Under the pieces are notes generated by a model that saw only the letters and a program-made list of their open reading frames with translations, did not search any database and had not been told where the DNA came from. Below are positions 16,856-26,927 of a DNA stretch of 64,000 nt, in pieces (position 1 is the stretch's first letter; every line of letters starts with the position of its first letter). Made by a program: the position numbers and the translations under genes. The stretch comes from Granulosicoccus sp045110475 (lineage in GTDB: Bacteria; Pseudomonadota; Gammaproteobacteria; Granulosicoccales; Granulosicoccaceae): contig JBGCGC010000050.1 in the NCBI GenBank assembly GCA_045110475.1, forward strand, positions 1-64,000. Reading direction: 5' to 3'.

Positions 16856-18760
16856 ATGAAATCAAAAGCAGAAATACTGGGTGAGCAGGATGCTGCCGCC
16901 GATGTCTCAACGACTCAAACAACTGCCATGGCGCAGCTATGGCAGCTTGCGCGCACTGAAAAGCGGCGGTTTGGATTCGCTGTCAGCGCGATGGTAGCTG
17001 GCAATGTTTTCTTGTTTACACCGCCACTGATAGGAAAGTTTGCAATAGATGCACTGAGTTCCGGACGACTGGAAGACGCCTCAGCACCGGTTCTGGCAAT
17101 TGCTGCAGCGATAAGCGCTCAGCCTGTGTCGTTGCAGCGGTATCTCATTGTGTCTGGTGCGTTGATGGTGTTGGCAACGGCACTGGCCAGTGTGTTTTTT
17201 TATGCTAGAGGGCGGCTTACTGCGCTTGCATCAGAGGCTATTGCCAGACGTCTGCGCGAGAACCTGTACAACCGCTTGCATCACGTTCGAGCGTCCTTTT
17301 TTGATAGCGAAGCCACGGGTGATCTTGTGCAACGTTGCAGTTCTGATGTGGAGACTGTGCATGATTTTCTATCATCGCATAGCGTCGAAATATGTCGTTC
17401 GGTGCTACTGGCGGCCTGTGTCACACCGGTGTTGTTCTGGATGGACACAACTCTTGCCTTGCTATCGGTGTGCCTGTTACCTGTTCTGCTGTACTGGTCG
17501 TATCACTTTTTCTCAAAAATGAAACGGTTGTTTCTGGTGACTGATGAAGCCGAAGGTCGCTTGACCGCTACCTTGCAGGAAAATCTCACAGGCATTCGTG
17601 TGGTGCGCGCCTTCAATCGTCAGCAGTTCGAAATTGACAAATTCGCTATGTATAACAGTGAATATCGAGATTGTGATTACCGCATGATGACTTTGTTCAG
17701 CGTTTTCTGGGCGAGTAGTGATTTTCTCGTGCTGACACAAATCGGTGTCGTTCTCATTGCTGGTGCCTGGTCTGTAAGCCATGGTGCGATTTCCATTGGT
17801 GAGCTGTTTGCGTTCACCACATACATTGGTATGGTTGCCTGGCCTGTTCGTCATTTAGGGCGGGTTTTGGTGGATAGCGGCAAGGCATCCGTGGCAATCA
17901 ATCGCATTCACCACATTATTGGTGAGGAAACTGAACCAGACGGGTGTATTCCTTCCATCGATCAATACACCGGAGACATCAGGCTGCAGGATGTGTCGGT
18001 AGTCTTTGGTGAAGCTGATGCGTCGGTAAAGGCACTTGATGGTATCAGTCTGCACATTCGGGCAGGCGAGACGCTTGCGTTAGTGGGGGCGCCGGGCAGT
18101 GGTAAAAGTACCCTGATTAATGTACTGCTCAAATTGCATGCTTACGACAAAGGCTCGGTGCGCTTTGAAGGATACGAACTTTCCAACCTTGATCGATTCT
18201 GGGTGCGGAATCAGATCGCACTGGTATCTCAAGAGCCCTTTTTGTATTCGCGTTCTATTGCTCGCAATCTGGATGTTGCCGGAAACAGCACAAGTGCCAG
18301 TGAAAGAGAGCAGGCCTGTGAAATGGCTGCCTTGCACGACACCATTAAGAGCTTTAGTGATGGCTATGACACCATGATTGGTGAGCGTGGTGTGACATTG
18401 TCGGGAGGGCAGCGCCAGCGTCTTGCGATTGCGCGTGCCTTGCTGAAACAAGCACCCGTTCTTGTGCTGGATGACGCACTGTCGGCAGTGGATACCGAAA
18501 CAGAGCAGCATATCCTTGGCGCGTTGAAAAAACGTGACTGTCAACAGACCACGCTCATCATTGCGCATCGTTTATCGACAGTGCGCAATGCGGATCGAAT
18601 ACTTGTGCTGGATAGGGGGCGAGTGGCACAACTGGGCTCGCATGATGAGTTGCTTGCCTCTCCCGGATTGTATCGCGAGCTGTGTGGAATTCAGCGAGAG
18701 CTGGATTCAGCGATTGATCGTGATGTAGAACGTGCCTTAAATCATACCTTTTCAGCCTGA
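16856..18760 (+). CDS. ABC exporter half-transporter with degenerate ATP site (BmrC/TM287-like)
   Basis: Start at ATG 16856; a TTG at 16811 is possible but lies against the leader stems. The 634-residue product has an N-terminal six-helix exporter domain (about 30-330) and an ATPase domain: Walker A GAPGSGKST, signature LSGGQRQRL, Walker B VLVLDDALSAVD, His-switch IAHRLS. The residue after Walker B is Asp instead of the catalytic Glu, as in the degenerate-site subunits of heterodimeric multidrug exporters (TM287, BmrC). The partner gene follows 42 bp later. Probable export of drugs or other amphipathic compounds across the inner membrane, controlled by the upstream leader. Confidence 0.88.
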   Translation: MKSKAEILGEQDAAADVSTTQTTAMAQLWQLARTEKRRFGFAVSAMVAGNVFLFTPPLIGKFAIDALSSGRLEDASAPVLAIAAAISAQPVSLQRYLIVSGALMVLATALASVFFYARGRLTALASEAIARRLRENLYNRLHHVRASFFDSEATGDLVQRCSSDVETVHDFLSSHSVEICRSVLLAACVTPVLFWMDTTLALLSVCLLPVLLYWSYHFFSKMKRLFLVTDEAEGRLTATLQENLTGIRVVRAFNRQQFEIDKFAMYNSEYRDCDYRMMTLFSVFWASSDFLVLTQIGVVLIAGAWSVSHGAISIGELFAFTTYIGMVAWPVRHLGRVLVDSGKASVAINRIHHIIGEETEPDGCIPSIDQYTGDIRLQDVSVVFGEADASVKALDGISLHIRAGETLALVGAPGSGKSTLINVLLKLHAYDKGSVRFEGYELSNLDRFWVRNQIALVSQEPFLYSRSIARNLDVAGNSTSASEREQACEMAALHDTIKSFSDGYDTMIGERGVTLSGGQRQRLAIARALLKQAPVLVLDDALSAVDTETEQHILGALKKRDCQQTTLIIAHRLSTVRNADRILVLDRGRVAQLGSHDELLASPGLYRELCGIQRELDSAIDRDVERALNHTFSA

Positions 18761-18802
18761 CGGTTGATACTAACGGTATTAAATCGGATATTGGAGATCA
18801 CC

Positions 18803-20683
18803 ATGAATGAATCGGAACTGGCTGAGGATGGCTTGTATCTCGATGAGGACGAGCCGCTATCAAGCAAAACGCACAAAGGCCCTGGAGCTGACCATTCAGC
18901 GCAGGTCAATGTATCGCGTCTTGCCATGTGGCGACAGCTTGCCCGCTATGCAGGCAAATACCCGTTGTTGATGTGGTCGATAGCCATACTTGCGGTTATC
19001 ACGGCCGCAATGGATATCAGTTTTCCACTGGTGACTCGTGCACTGGTTGATGCCATCGCTGAATCGCCTGAGGAGGTCAATCTGCTCAACTATGCGCTGA
19101 TGTACGGCGGCGCTACCTGTGGCATCGTGTTGTGCATTGGCGGTTTTATTCGGCTTGGAGGTCGGTTGCAGACGCATTTGACTCACGATATCCGCCGGGA
19201 TGCGTTTGCTAATTTGCAGCGTCTTTCATTCAGCTACTACGATCATCGTCCAGTGGGCTGGTTGATGGCACGAATGACGGCAGATTGTGAGCGTTTGTCA
19301 GACATACTGGTATGGGGGTGGCTGGACCTTGTGTGGGGTATTACTCTCATGATGGCTATTATCGTCACCATGTTGATACTGAACGCCAGCGTCGCCGCGG
19401 TTGTCCTATCGGTGTTGCCGATTCTTGTCATTGTCTCTTTGCTGTTTCAAAGTCGATTGCTGGCTAGCGCACGCATCACTCGGGCGCTAAACAGTCGTGT
19501 TACTGCGGGCTACAATGAAGCGATTACAGGTGTGCTGACAAGCAAGGCCTTCGTGCGTGAAGACTGCAATCAACAGGAGTTTGAAAACCTGACGTCTCGC
19601 CTCGAGCAATCAAGTGTGCGTAACATTACCTATGGGGCCATTTACTTACCCGTAGTTATTACTCTTGGAAGCCTTGCTGTTGGTCTTGCCATGGTTTTTG
19701 GCGGGTTTTCAACAATTGGTGGAGCCATATCTATTGGTACGCTAATCGCCATCCTTGCTATTGCACGTCAGATGTTTGAGCCTGTGGAAGAGATCAGCGG
19801 ACGTTTTGCAGAGCTGCAAATGGCGCAAGCCTCGGCGGAGCGTGTGTTGTCCCTTATCAATGAGGTGCCGGACATAGTTGAAGATTCCGGGCAGGTGGTT
19901 GACATGAGTGACTCGAAAATAGAACACATCGAACTTGAGAATGTTCACTTCGCCTATGGATCGGGGCAGGCAGTTATTGATCATATCAATCTGAGTGTAA
20001 ATCGCGGTGAGACGATTGCGATTGTGGGTCATACCGGATGTGGAAAAAGTACACTGGTTAACTTGATCTGTCGGTTCTACGAGCCCACTTCAGGCAAGGT
20101 GTTGATCAATGGCGTGGACTACCGGCAACTAGGTCTTGACTGGTTGCAATCAAGTCTTGGTATGATTTTGCAGCAGCCTCATGTGTTTAGCGGTACGGTG
20201 AGGGAGAATATTCGTTATGGTCGATTAGATGCCTCTGATGTTGATGTGGAGGAGGCGGCCCGTATCGCAGATGCCCATGATTTCATTATCGACTTGCCTT
20301 GTGGATATGAAACACAAACCGGTGAAGGTGGGACACGGCTGTCGTCGGGGCAGAAGCAGCTTTTGTCGTTAGCCAGAGCTGTATTGTCAGACCCTGAGAT
20401 ACTGGTTATGGATGAAGCAACGTCATCCATTGACACGCAAACAGAGCAACGCATTCAGCGAGGCATGAATGCTGTGTTTCAGGGACGTATTGCCTTTGTC
20501 ATAGCTCATAGGCTAGCCACTATCAGAGATGCCAATCGCATTCTCGTGTTGCATGAGGGGCGGATACTTGAGGATGGTTCACATGCTCAGTTGATGGCTG
20601 CAGATGGACGATATCGGTCTATGGTTGAGATGCAAAGCCTGGCGCAGTCAACACAAGGGTTGCAGGCGACTATTGCGAGATGA
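18803..20683 (+). CDS. ABC exporter half-transporter with catalytic ATP site (BmrD/TM288-like)
   Basis: Start at ATG 18803, with GGAG seven bases upstream. The 626-residue product has a 25-residue acidic N-terminal extension, six membrane helices, and an ATPase domain with Walker A GHTGCGKST, signature LSSGQKQLL, Walker B ILVMDEATSSID and His-switch IAHRLA. The catalytic Glu after Walker B is intact, while the partner has Asp there, so the two subunits should assemble into one heterodimer with one active and one degenerate site. The signature Gly-to-Ser change (LSSGQ) is tolerated in this family. Co-transcription with the first half is very likely. Confidence 0.88.
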   Translation: MNESELAEDGLYLDEDEPLSSKTHKGPGADHSAQVNVSRLAMWRQLARYAGKYPLLMWSIAILAVITAAMDISFPLVTRALVDAIAESPEEVNLLNYALMYGGATCGIVLCIGGFIRLGGRLQTHLTHDIRRDAFANLQRLSFSYYDHRPVGWLMARMTADCERLSDILVWGWLDLVWGITLMMAIIVTMLILNASVAAVVLSVLPILVIVSLLFQSRLLASARITRALNSRVTAGYNEAITGVLTSKAFVREDCNQQEFENLTSRLEQSSVRNITYGAIYLPVVITLGSLAVGLAMVFGGFSTIGGAISIGTLIAILAIARQMFEPVEEISGRFAELQMAQASAERVLSLINEVPDIVEDSGQVVDMSDSKIEHIELENVHFAYGSGQAVIDHINLSVNRGETIAIVGHTGCGKSTLVNLICRFYEPTSGKVLINGVDYRQLGLDWLQSSLGMILQQPHVFSGTVRENIRYGRLDASDVDVEEAARIADAHDFIIDLPCGYETQTGEGGTRLSSGQKQLLSLARAVLSDPEILVMDEATSSIDTQTEQRIQRGMNAVFQGRIAFVIAHRLATIRDANRILVLHEGRILEDGSHAQLMAADGRYRSMVEMQSLAQSTQGLQATIAR

Positions 20684-20849
20684 TAGTCACTCGCAAGGGT
20701 TGCTTGCCACCCAGATGCTTGCCGCTGCCCACTAGTTAAGGAAGTGTCTGCGTATTTGCCGGGGAGTGGTAAAGACCGACGGCGCCGGTAAGCCACGTAT
20801 AATAAGCTTATCGGCTTTCATCATTCCTGCACCTGCGTCCAGCTATGCC

Positions 20850-22406
20850 ATGAACAACAAAAATTTCTCGGGCAACACGAGTCCTTATTTGCAGGGGAAT
20901 TTTGCCCCGGTACTGGAAGAGATAACTGTCGACAACCTGAAAGTCATTGGACATCTGCCCAGAGATCTCAATGGTTTATATGTGCGCAACGGTCCCAACC
21001 CCCGGCTACCACCGAAAGGCTCGTATCACTGGTTCGATGGAGATGGCATGATTCACGGTGTGCATTTTGAGGATGGCCGTGCATCCTATAGAAATCGCTT
21101 CATTGCCACTGCCGGTTTCCTGCACGAGAAAAAAAAGGGCCGCGCTGTATGGAATGGCCTGACGGGCTTTCCCAGTGCTCGCCAAATGCTATTTCCTCCA
21201 GCCGGCTTGCGTGCGAAAAACGTTGCCAATACATCGTTGGTCTGGCATGAAGGGCGATTGCTGGCCTTGTGGGAAGTCGGTGAGCCACATGTTATTGATG
21301 TTCCGGGTCTGGAAACCTTGGGTCATCTGGATACAGGGCTGAAGTGCAAAGCCTTTACCGCTCATCCAAAAGTGGATTCAGCCAGTGGAGAAATGGTGTT
21401 TTTTGGCATGCAGATGGGACCGCGTCCTAGTCTGCACTATGGGGTGGCAGACCGGCAAGGTCAATTGTCTTACTCAATCCGGATTCCGTTGCGGGATAGC
21501 GTATTCATGCATGATTTTGCTATCACTGCAAACTATACCTTGTTTATGGATTTACCCTATTTATTCAGTCTTAAATCCATGGTGACTAAAGGTGTCCCGT
21601 TTACCTTTAAGCAATCTCAACCTTCCAGATTTGGCATCATGCCGCGCTTTGGTACAGCAAACGACATTGTATGGTTCGAAGATGATCCGTGCTTTGTCTT
21701 TCACACACTTAATGCGTATGAGCTTCTTGATGATGCAGGGTCGGTGGAGGAGATCATATTGGTGGCCTGTAGAATGAAGCGCGGGACGATAGCCGCATTG
21801 CCTGGTCATACCAAGAGCGCTTCGAATAAGGATGCTACCCGTAAACTGCCACTGAGCCTGAATGATGCTGCTCGTCTGCATGAGTGGCGGTTCAACATGA
21901 AGACGGGCAAGGTTAAAAGCACGCAACTTGATGATCGCGCCAGTGATTTCCCACGCTTTAACGAGCACCTGATGGGTGCTCAGAATCAATTTGGCTATGT
22001 GGCCAGTGTTCAGGTCAATGAAAACAATGGTGCGCCGGAATTTACGGAAATCATAAAACATGATCTCAAGACAGGCTCGATGTTGACTCGTCCATACGGG
22101 TCAGGTCATTTTGCTGGTGAGGCGGTATTTGTTCCTCGGTCAAGAAAATCTTCGCATGGAGCCTCGGAACAGGTGATGGACAATAGTGAAGATGATGGTT
22201 GGTTGCTCTCCCATGTGTTCGATGCTCAATCTGAATCATCTGAACTTCTGGTTATTGACGCGAGTACACTTGATGCAGAACCAGTAGCCAGAATCCGTCT
22301 ACCACAGCGAGTGCCTTATGGGTTTCACGGGACGTGGATCCCCGCTGACACGGTGGAATGCCTGGTCGCAGCAGATGGGCTGTCGGTCACCGATCGTAAG
22401 AAATAA
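20850..22406 (+). CDS. Carotenoid oxygenase (RPE65/apocarotenoid cleavage family)
   Basis: Start at ATG 20850, just ahead of the first conserved block (YLQGNFAPVLEE, then LPRDLNGLYVRNGPNP). The 518-residue product is of usual family length. Candidate ligands for the iron-binding His quartet are in TAHPKVD, FMHDFAI, VFHTLNAY and YGFHGTWIP near the C-terminus. YHWFDGDGMIHG is also typical. These enzymes cleave double bonds of carotenoids, apocarotenoids or stilbenes with O2. The substrate cannot be told from sequence. No carotenoid synthesis gene is nearby. Cytosolic, no signal peptide. Confidence 0.9.
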   Translation: MNNKNFSGNTSPYLQGNFAPVLEEITVDNLKVIGHLPRDLNGLYVRNGPNPRLPPKGSYHWFDGDGMIHGVHFEDGRASYRNRFIATAGFLHEKKKGRAVWNGLTGFPSARQMLFPPAGLRAKNVANTSLVWHEGRLLALWEVGEPHVIDVPGLETLGHLDTGLKCKAFTAHPKVDSASGEMVFFGMQMGPRPSLHYGVADRQGQLSYSIRIPLRDSVFMHDFAITANYTLFMDLPYLFSLKSMVTKGVPFTFKQSQPSRFGIMPRFGTANDIVWFEDDPCFVFHTLNAYELLDDAGSVEEIILVACRMKRGTIAALPGHTKSASNKDATRKLPLSLNDAARLHEWRFNMKTGKVKSTQLDDRASDFPRFNEHLMGAQNQFGYVASVQVNENNGAPEFTEIIKHDLKTGSMLTRPYGSGHFAGEAVFVPRSRKSSHGASEQVMDNSEDDGWLLSHVFDAQSESSELLVIDASTLDAEPVARIRLPQRVPYGFHGTWIPADTVECLVAADGLSVTDRKK

Positions 22407-22478
22407 CTCGCAGCCTGTATCAACACCTGTGGTACGCGTAAACTAGGGGCTTGGCGGCTACAGTTGGATGAGCAGAGG

Positions 22479-25433
22479 ATGTCGGAAGTCAAGCAAAAGA
22501 CCCAGAAAAGGCGAGCCTCGAAGAAATCGCGAACAGTGCTTGAAAGTGTTGCTACTCAAGCTGTCCGGGAGCGTTTTTCACCGCAGTGGTTGATTGTTGA
22601 CGCGGATATGCAGGTACATGCCCATTCGGAGGGCGCTGAACCCTTTCTGACTCAGCCGATGATGACGCCAGATGCCCAGCACGCATCACCCGTACCCACA
22701 GTAGCGGTGGCCGTGAAACAACAGTGGGATCAGGCAGACGAAATTGCTTCGGACGAACCTCCCGTGAGTGCTCCGTTATTGGTAAAAACCCTTGTGGAGG
22801 AGGAGCGTCAGGTTCTGCTTTCAGTGTCACAACTGGAAGATCACGATGAGCCCGATCTACGTCTGGTTGTTGTTCACGAATACCAGGCTGATTCTTCCAG
22901 TGCGCAGACACCATTGATTCGGACAGCCAAGGAAAAGCTGATGGCCGACAAGCTGCGACAGATTGATGTCGAGCTGATCTCAACCAAAGCCCAAGTACAA
23001 AAGTCACTGGACTTTACACGCCGTGTTCTGGACAGTCTCTATGTATTTGTAGGCGTGTGTGATCTGGAAGGCAATCTCATTGAGGCCAACCAGGCTGCGA
23101 TCAGGGCTGCCAACCTGCAACCTGAAGATGTGTTGAACAAGCCATTTATCGATGCTTACTGGTGGTCACATTCCAAAGAATCACAACACAAGCTGCAAGG
23201 CGCCATAGACGCCGCTCGACGAGGAGAATCCTCTCGTTTCGATGTGCAGATTTGTCTTGTAGACAATCAAAACGCTACCATCGATTTTCAGATGGTACCC
23301 ATGCTCGATGACAGAGGTAACATCACTCACCTTGTTCCTTCGGCAATTGATGTAACTGATCGACGTCAAATAGAGAGAGCACTGGAGTACAGCGAGGCAT
23401 CAGCGCGCACATTGCTCAGTGAAATAGAAGAGATTTATGCAACGGCACCGATTGGCCTGTGTGTTCTGGACAAGGAACTGCGTTACGTTAGAATAAACGA
23501 GCACCTTGCTCAGATAAATGGTCTGTCGGTTGCGGATCACATAGGTCAAAGCGTACTGGATGTTGTACCCGATGTGGCACGCAACGCAGTTGAATCACTT
23601 AGGCAGATTTTTGAAACAGGAGAGCCACTGCTTGGCATTGCACTGAGTGGCGAAACGCTGTACGAACCGGGAATAATGCGACACTGGGTAGAGAGCTTTC
23701 ACCCGGTACGTTCCAAAGACGGCGAGATCGACCGCATCAGTATCGTGGCAGAAGAGGTTACTCATCGAGTGCAGCATGAAGCACATGTTGAAAAGATGCG
23801 AATCAAGGCCGAACGGGCCAACAGATCGAAAAGTGAATTTCTTGCCAACATGAGTCATGAAATACGCACACCCATGACGGCTATCCTGGGCTTTGCTGAT
23901 TTGCTTTCTACTCAAGTCAGTGATTCGCAAAGTCTGCAGTCAATCGAGACGATCCGTCGCAATGGTCTGTACCTTATCGAGTTGCTGGACGATATTCTGG
24001 ATCTTTCACGCATAGAGGCCAACAAATTTGATCTTGAGTTAGCAGCTATTTCGCCTGTGAGTATTATGGAGCAGATTGGTGAGCTGATGCAGGTACGCGC
24101 AGATCAGCAAGCGGTCAGCTTGAGCATTGAATACGTTGGAGATGTACCGGTTACGATCAAAAACGATCCAACCCGGCTGCGGCAGATATTAGTCAATATT
24201 GTCGGCAATGCCATAAAATTTACTGGCAAGGGTTGTGTCACATTGTCGCTCTCTTATCTTGACGAATCGGAACCTGGCGTTCAATTCACCGTAACGGATA
24301 CGGGAATTGGTATGAGTCAGGAGCAGCTTACGCATATATTCGAAGCCTTCGCTCAAGCCGACTCAACCATCAGTCGTCGCTATGGGGGCAGTGGATTGGG
24401 GCTGGCTATCTGTAATCGACTGGTGAAACGACTTGGCGGGCATCTCAGCATAGAAAGTGAACCCGGGGTTGGAACGACGGTTCAGGTGCGATTTCCTGTT
24501 GGGCTTGATGGGCCGGTTGTTCTAGAGCCACCCAACGTTAACCTGCCTGCATCGATGTCGACAGCTGCGGTCGATACGAGTATCAATTTACCGTTTCGTA
24601 TACTGGCGGTGGATGATAAACACGATGTGCTGATGGTGGTGAGGCGGATTCTGGAGAAGGCTGGAGCGGATGTCAGCTACGCGGAAAGCGGGCAAAAGGC
24701 GATGGATTTATTTGACAGCACACGATTAAGCAGCCGTCCATTCGATGCAGTGATTCTGGATATGCACATGCCGGAAGTTGACGGGTTTGAAGTGGTTAAG
24801 CGGTTGCGCGAGCGTGGTGAGATCCTGCCTGTTATAGCGCTTACAGCCGATGCCATGAAAGGAGGCCGTGAAAAATGCCTGCAAGCTGGATGTACCGACT
24901 ACATCACCAAGCCAATTGATAGACAGCTGCTTCTGAAGACCGTTCACAAGCACCTTGCAGGGCACAATGCTGGCAACGGTGAGACTGGCGTTTCTCATAC
25001 CGACTCATCGCCACGGCGTGTCAGTTCGAATAGTTCGAGGTCTTCACCCGTCATTCTTCTCGTCGAAGATCATGAGCCTTCCGCGCGGGTTTTAACGAAG
25101 CTGCTTTCTCGCCATGGCTACACAGTACACAGTGCGGGATCGGCTGAGCACGCTCGGCAGCACATCGCACAGGTAACGCCAGATGTCATCCTGTGTGACA
25201 TTGGATTACCCGGTGAAGATGGATATGAGCTGGTAAAGGCCCTGCGGGAGCAGCCTGATTTAAGCGGCTGTTCTTTTGTTTCGTTGTCAGGCAGCAGTGT
25301 GTCAGATCATATCAAGGCCTATCTGTTTGACGCCAGCATCAAAAAGCCGGTTGACATGAAAGCGCTGTTGGATGTCCTGTCTCGCCTGGGCCAGCCATCG
25401 TGTGGAAATTCAGCTAGTGACATGATTAGCTGA
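22479..25433 (+). CDS. Soluble hybrid sensor histidine kinase, PAS-PAS-HisKA-HATPase-REC-REC
   Basis: Start uncertain: ATG 22479 is used, and TTG 22464 is in frame. The 984-residue product has no membrane segment. Order: a disordered N-terminal part, PAS domains at about 180-290 and 310-430, HisKA with the phosphorylated His at 460 (NMSHEIRTP), and HATPase with N-box RLRQILVNIVGNAIKF, DTGIGM and GGSGLGLAI. Two receiver domains follow, with phospho-Asp candidates D761 (ILDMHMP) and D907 (ILCDIGLP). A cytosolic sensor of this type usually relays to a separate Hpt protein and regulator; none is adjacent. It might respond to redox or small ligands through PAS. Confidence 0.9.
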   Translation: MSEVKQKTQKRRASKKSRTVLESVATQAVRERFSPQWLIVDADMQVHAHSEGAEPFLTQPMMTPDAQHASPVPTVAVAVKQQWDQADEIASDEPPVSAPLLVKTLVEEERQVLLSVSQLEDHDEPDLRLVVVHEYQADSSSAQTPLIRTAKEKLMADKLRQIDVELISTKAQVQKSLDFTRRVLDSLYVFVGVCDLEGNLIEANQAAIRAANLQPEDVLNKPFIDAYWWSHSKESQHKLQGAIDAARRGESSRFDVQICLVDNQNATIDFQMVPMLDDRGNITHLVPSAIDVTDRRQIERALEYSEASARTLLSEIEEIYATAPIGLCVLDKELRYVRINEHLAQINGLSVADHIGQSVLDVVPDVARNAVESLRQIFETGEPLLGIALSGETLYEPGIMRHWVESFHPVRSKDGEIDRISIVAEEVTHRVQHEAHVEKMRIKAERANRSKSEFLANMSHEIRTPMTAILGFADLLSTQVSDSQSLQSIETIRRNGLYLIELLDDILDLSRIEANKFDLELAAISPVSIMEQIGELMQVRADQQAVSLSIEYVGDVPVTIKNDPTRLRQILVNIVGNAIKFTGKGCVTLSLSYLDESEPGVQFTVTDTGIGMSQEQLTHIFEAFAQADSTISRRYGGSGLGLAICNRLVKRLGGHLSIESEPGVGTTVQVRFPVGLDGPVVLEPPNVNLPASMSTAAVDTSINLPFRILAVDDKHDVLMVVRRILEKAGADVSYAESGQKAMDLFDSTRLSSRPFDAVILDMHMPEVDGFEVVKRLRERGEILPVIALTADAMKGGREKCLQAGCTDYITKPIDRQLLLKTVHKHLAGHNAGNGETGVSHTDSSPRRVSSNSSRSSPVILLVEDHEPSARVLTKLLSRHGYTVHSAGSAEHARQHIAQVTPDVILCDIGLPGEDGYELVKALREQPDLSGCSFVSLSGSSVSDHIKAYLFDASIKKPVDMKALLDVLSRLGQPSCGNSASDMIS

Positions 25434-25468
25434 CAGCCCGGATAAAATCCCTGTCTTAGAGAAAATAT

Positions 25469-26206
25469 ATGTATGACCCGGTAAACGATGGGGTAGACAA
25501 ATCGGTTAAGTCTGTTACGTACACCGAGGTAAATCCGCCAGATGAATTAGCCGAACTTGTGCATAGTTATTGGGAGCTTAGAACCGATAAGAAATTGCCG
25601 GACAACTTTTGCCTGCATGCTTTGCCTGATGCTTGCGTAAATCTACTTTTCAACCAGATAGATACTCGCATTGCAGGAATTACAGCATTGCGTACAACCT
25701 ATGAGGTGCTCAACCTTGGTAGAGAATTTCACTATGTCGGTATACAGTTTTTTCCAGGTATGTGGCAAGGCAACCAGAATGATACGACTGACAGCTTTGT
25801 CGGTACGCCCTATACAGGGGACTTGCCACTAATCGCGGCAAGCGGGAAGCTGGCAAAGCGAGATTTTTCTGGAAAGCAGTGTGTGCTGACAGAACTGGTC
25901 CGTGATCTAATCGACGCCGGTCTGGTAGCGACTAATGCTGTTACTAGCAGAATTCTTGCGAATATCAACGATATTCACACAGTGGCTGATATGGCGTCCG
26001 TCACTCATATGTCGTCAAGACAGCTGCAGCGCACACTAAAGAAATGTACCGGATTCTCTCCACACGACCTGTTGAAGGTACTTAGGTTGCAACAATCGTT
26101 CAAACAGCACTATCTGGACACCTATACCGATCAATCACATTTTATCCACTCTTTCCGGAAAATCACTGGCTACACGCCAGCTCAGTATTACCGTAAATTT
26201 GTCTGA
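25469..26206 (+). CDS. AraC-family transcriptional regulator
   Basis: A 245-residue protein. The N-terminal sensor part (VNPPDELAELVHSYWEL, LPDACVNLLFNQ) is the type often found before AraC domains in regulators of small detoxification operons. The C-terminal AraC double helix-turn-helix is clear (VADMASVTHMSSRQLQRTLKKCTGFSPHDLLKVLRL, then DQSHFIHSFRKITGYTPAQYYRKF; shown in parts of the two helix-turn-helix motifs). It is followed after 78 bp by a VOC-domain gene on the same strand, a common pairing, and probably controls it. Confidence 0.88.
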   Translation: MYDPVNDGVDKSVKSVTYTEVNPPDELAELVHSYWELRTDKKLPDNFCLHALPDACVNLLFNQIDTRIAGITALRTTYEVLNLGREFHYVGIQFFPGMWQGNQNDTTDSFVGTPYTGDLPLIAASGKLAKRDFSGKQCVLTELVRDLIDAGLVATNAVTSRILANINDIHTVADMASVTHMSSRQLQRTLKKCTGFSPHDLLKVLRLQQSFKQHYLDTYTDQSHFIHSFRKITGYTPAQYYRKFV

Positions 26207-26284
26207 TTTATACAATTCTTCAGCCACTGGTCTATTCATAATCGGTCCTGAGTTCACAACAACCCGTAAAAAAGAAACGAAGAC

Positions 26285-26665
26285 ATGAAACAGAACGCCA
26301 TCGGTTGGTTCGACATATTCGTCAGCGACATGGACAGAGCAGCAGCATTCTACGAATCTGTATTCAAGAAAACGCTGGAAGACATGCAGGATCCAACGAG
26401 TAGCGACGTCCTGATGAAAAGTTTTCCCACAGACATGGCTGTGTACGGTGCCGGTGGTGCTCTCGTTAAAAGGGAGGGCTCAAATCCGGGCATGGGTGGC
26501 ACTGTTCTGTACTTTGGTGTACAAGATTGTGCAGTCGAGGAGTCTCGTGTCAACGAAGCGGGAGGGCAGGTCGTAAGGCCGAAAATGTCCATCGGGGAGT
26601 TCGGCTGGATTAGCTTGTGTATGGATTCCGAGGGCAATATGTTTGGTCTTAGTTCCATGAGCTAG
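26285..26665 (+). CDS. VOC (glyoxalase/bleomycin-resistance) superfamily protein
   Basis: A 126-residue single-domain protein of the usual VOC length. It has the two beta-alpha-beta-beta-beta modules: IGWFDIFVSDMDRAAAFYESVF opens the first and GGTVLYFGVQDCAVEESRV the second. It ends in the typical GWISLCMDSEGNMFGL block with the acidic metal ligand. It lies downstream of an AraC regulator. Members are mostly small dioxygenases, isomerases or binding proteins. The exact reaction is unknown. Confidence 0.85.
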   Translation: MKQNAIGWFDIFVSDMDRAAAFYESVFKKTLEDMQDPTSSDVLMKSFPTDMAVYGAGGALVKREGSNPGMGGTVLYFGVQDCAVEESRVNEAGGQVVRPKMSIGEFGWISLCMDSEGNMFGLSSMS

Positions 26666-26813
26666 ATGCTATTCCGAATCGAGGTTACAGCGCATCATTA
26701 GCGCTGTGACCGTCGGATGCATGTGGAATGGCTTGCCAGAAGTGTGCGTCAGATGCTGACCTGAATTTCAACTTCAAGCATCACAGCTCGAGGAAAATCT
26801 TATTTAATGAAAG

Positions 26814-26838
26814 GGCACCTTTCGCAAGGAAAGGTGCC
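26814..26838 (-). terminator. Probable terminator of the 48-residue gene
   Basis: A perfect 10-bp stem (GGCACCTTTC with GAAAGGTGCC) and a 5-nt loop, followed on the minus strand by CTTTCATTAAAT. It lies about 90 nt beyond the stop of the minus-strand small gene. Confidence 0.6.
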
Positions 26839-26927
26839 GCAAAGTAGCGTTCGCAGAATTGTTGTCTGCAAAACTAAAAATACGCGTTGCGTTATGAGTG
26901 TGCCGCGCAGGCTTCTAGCTCCGAAAA

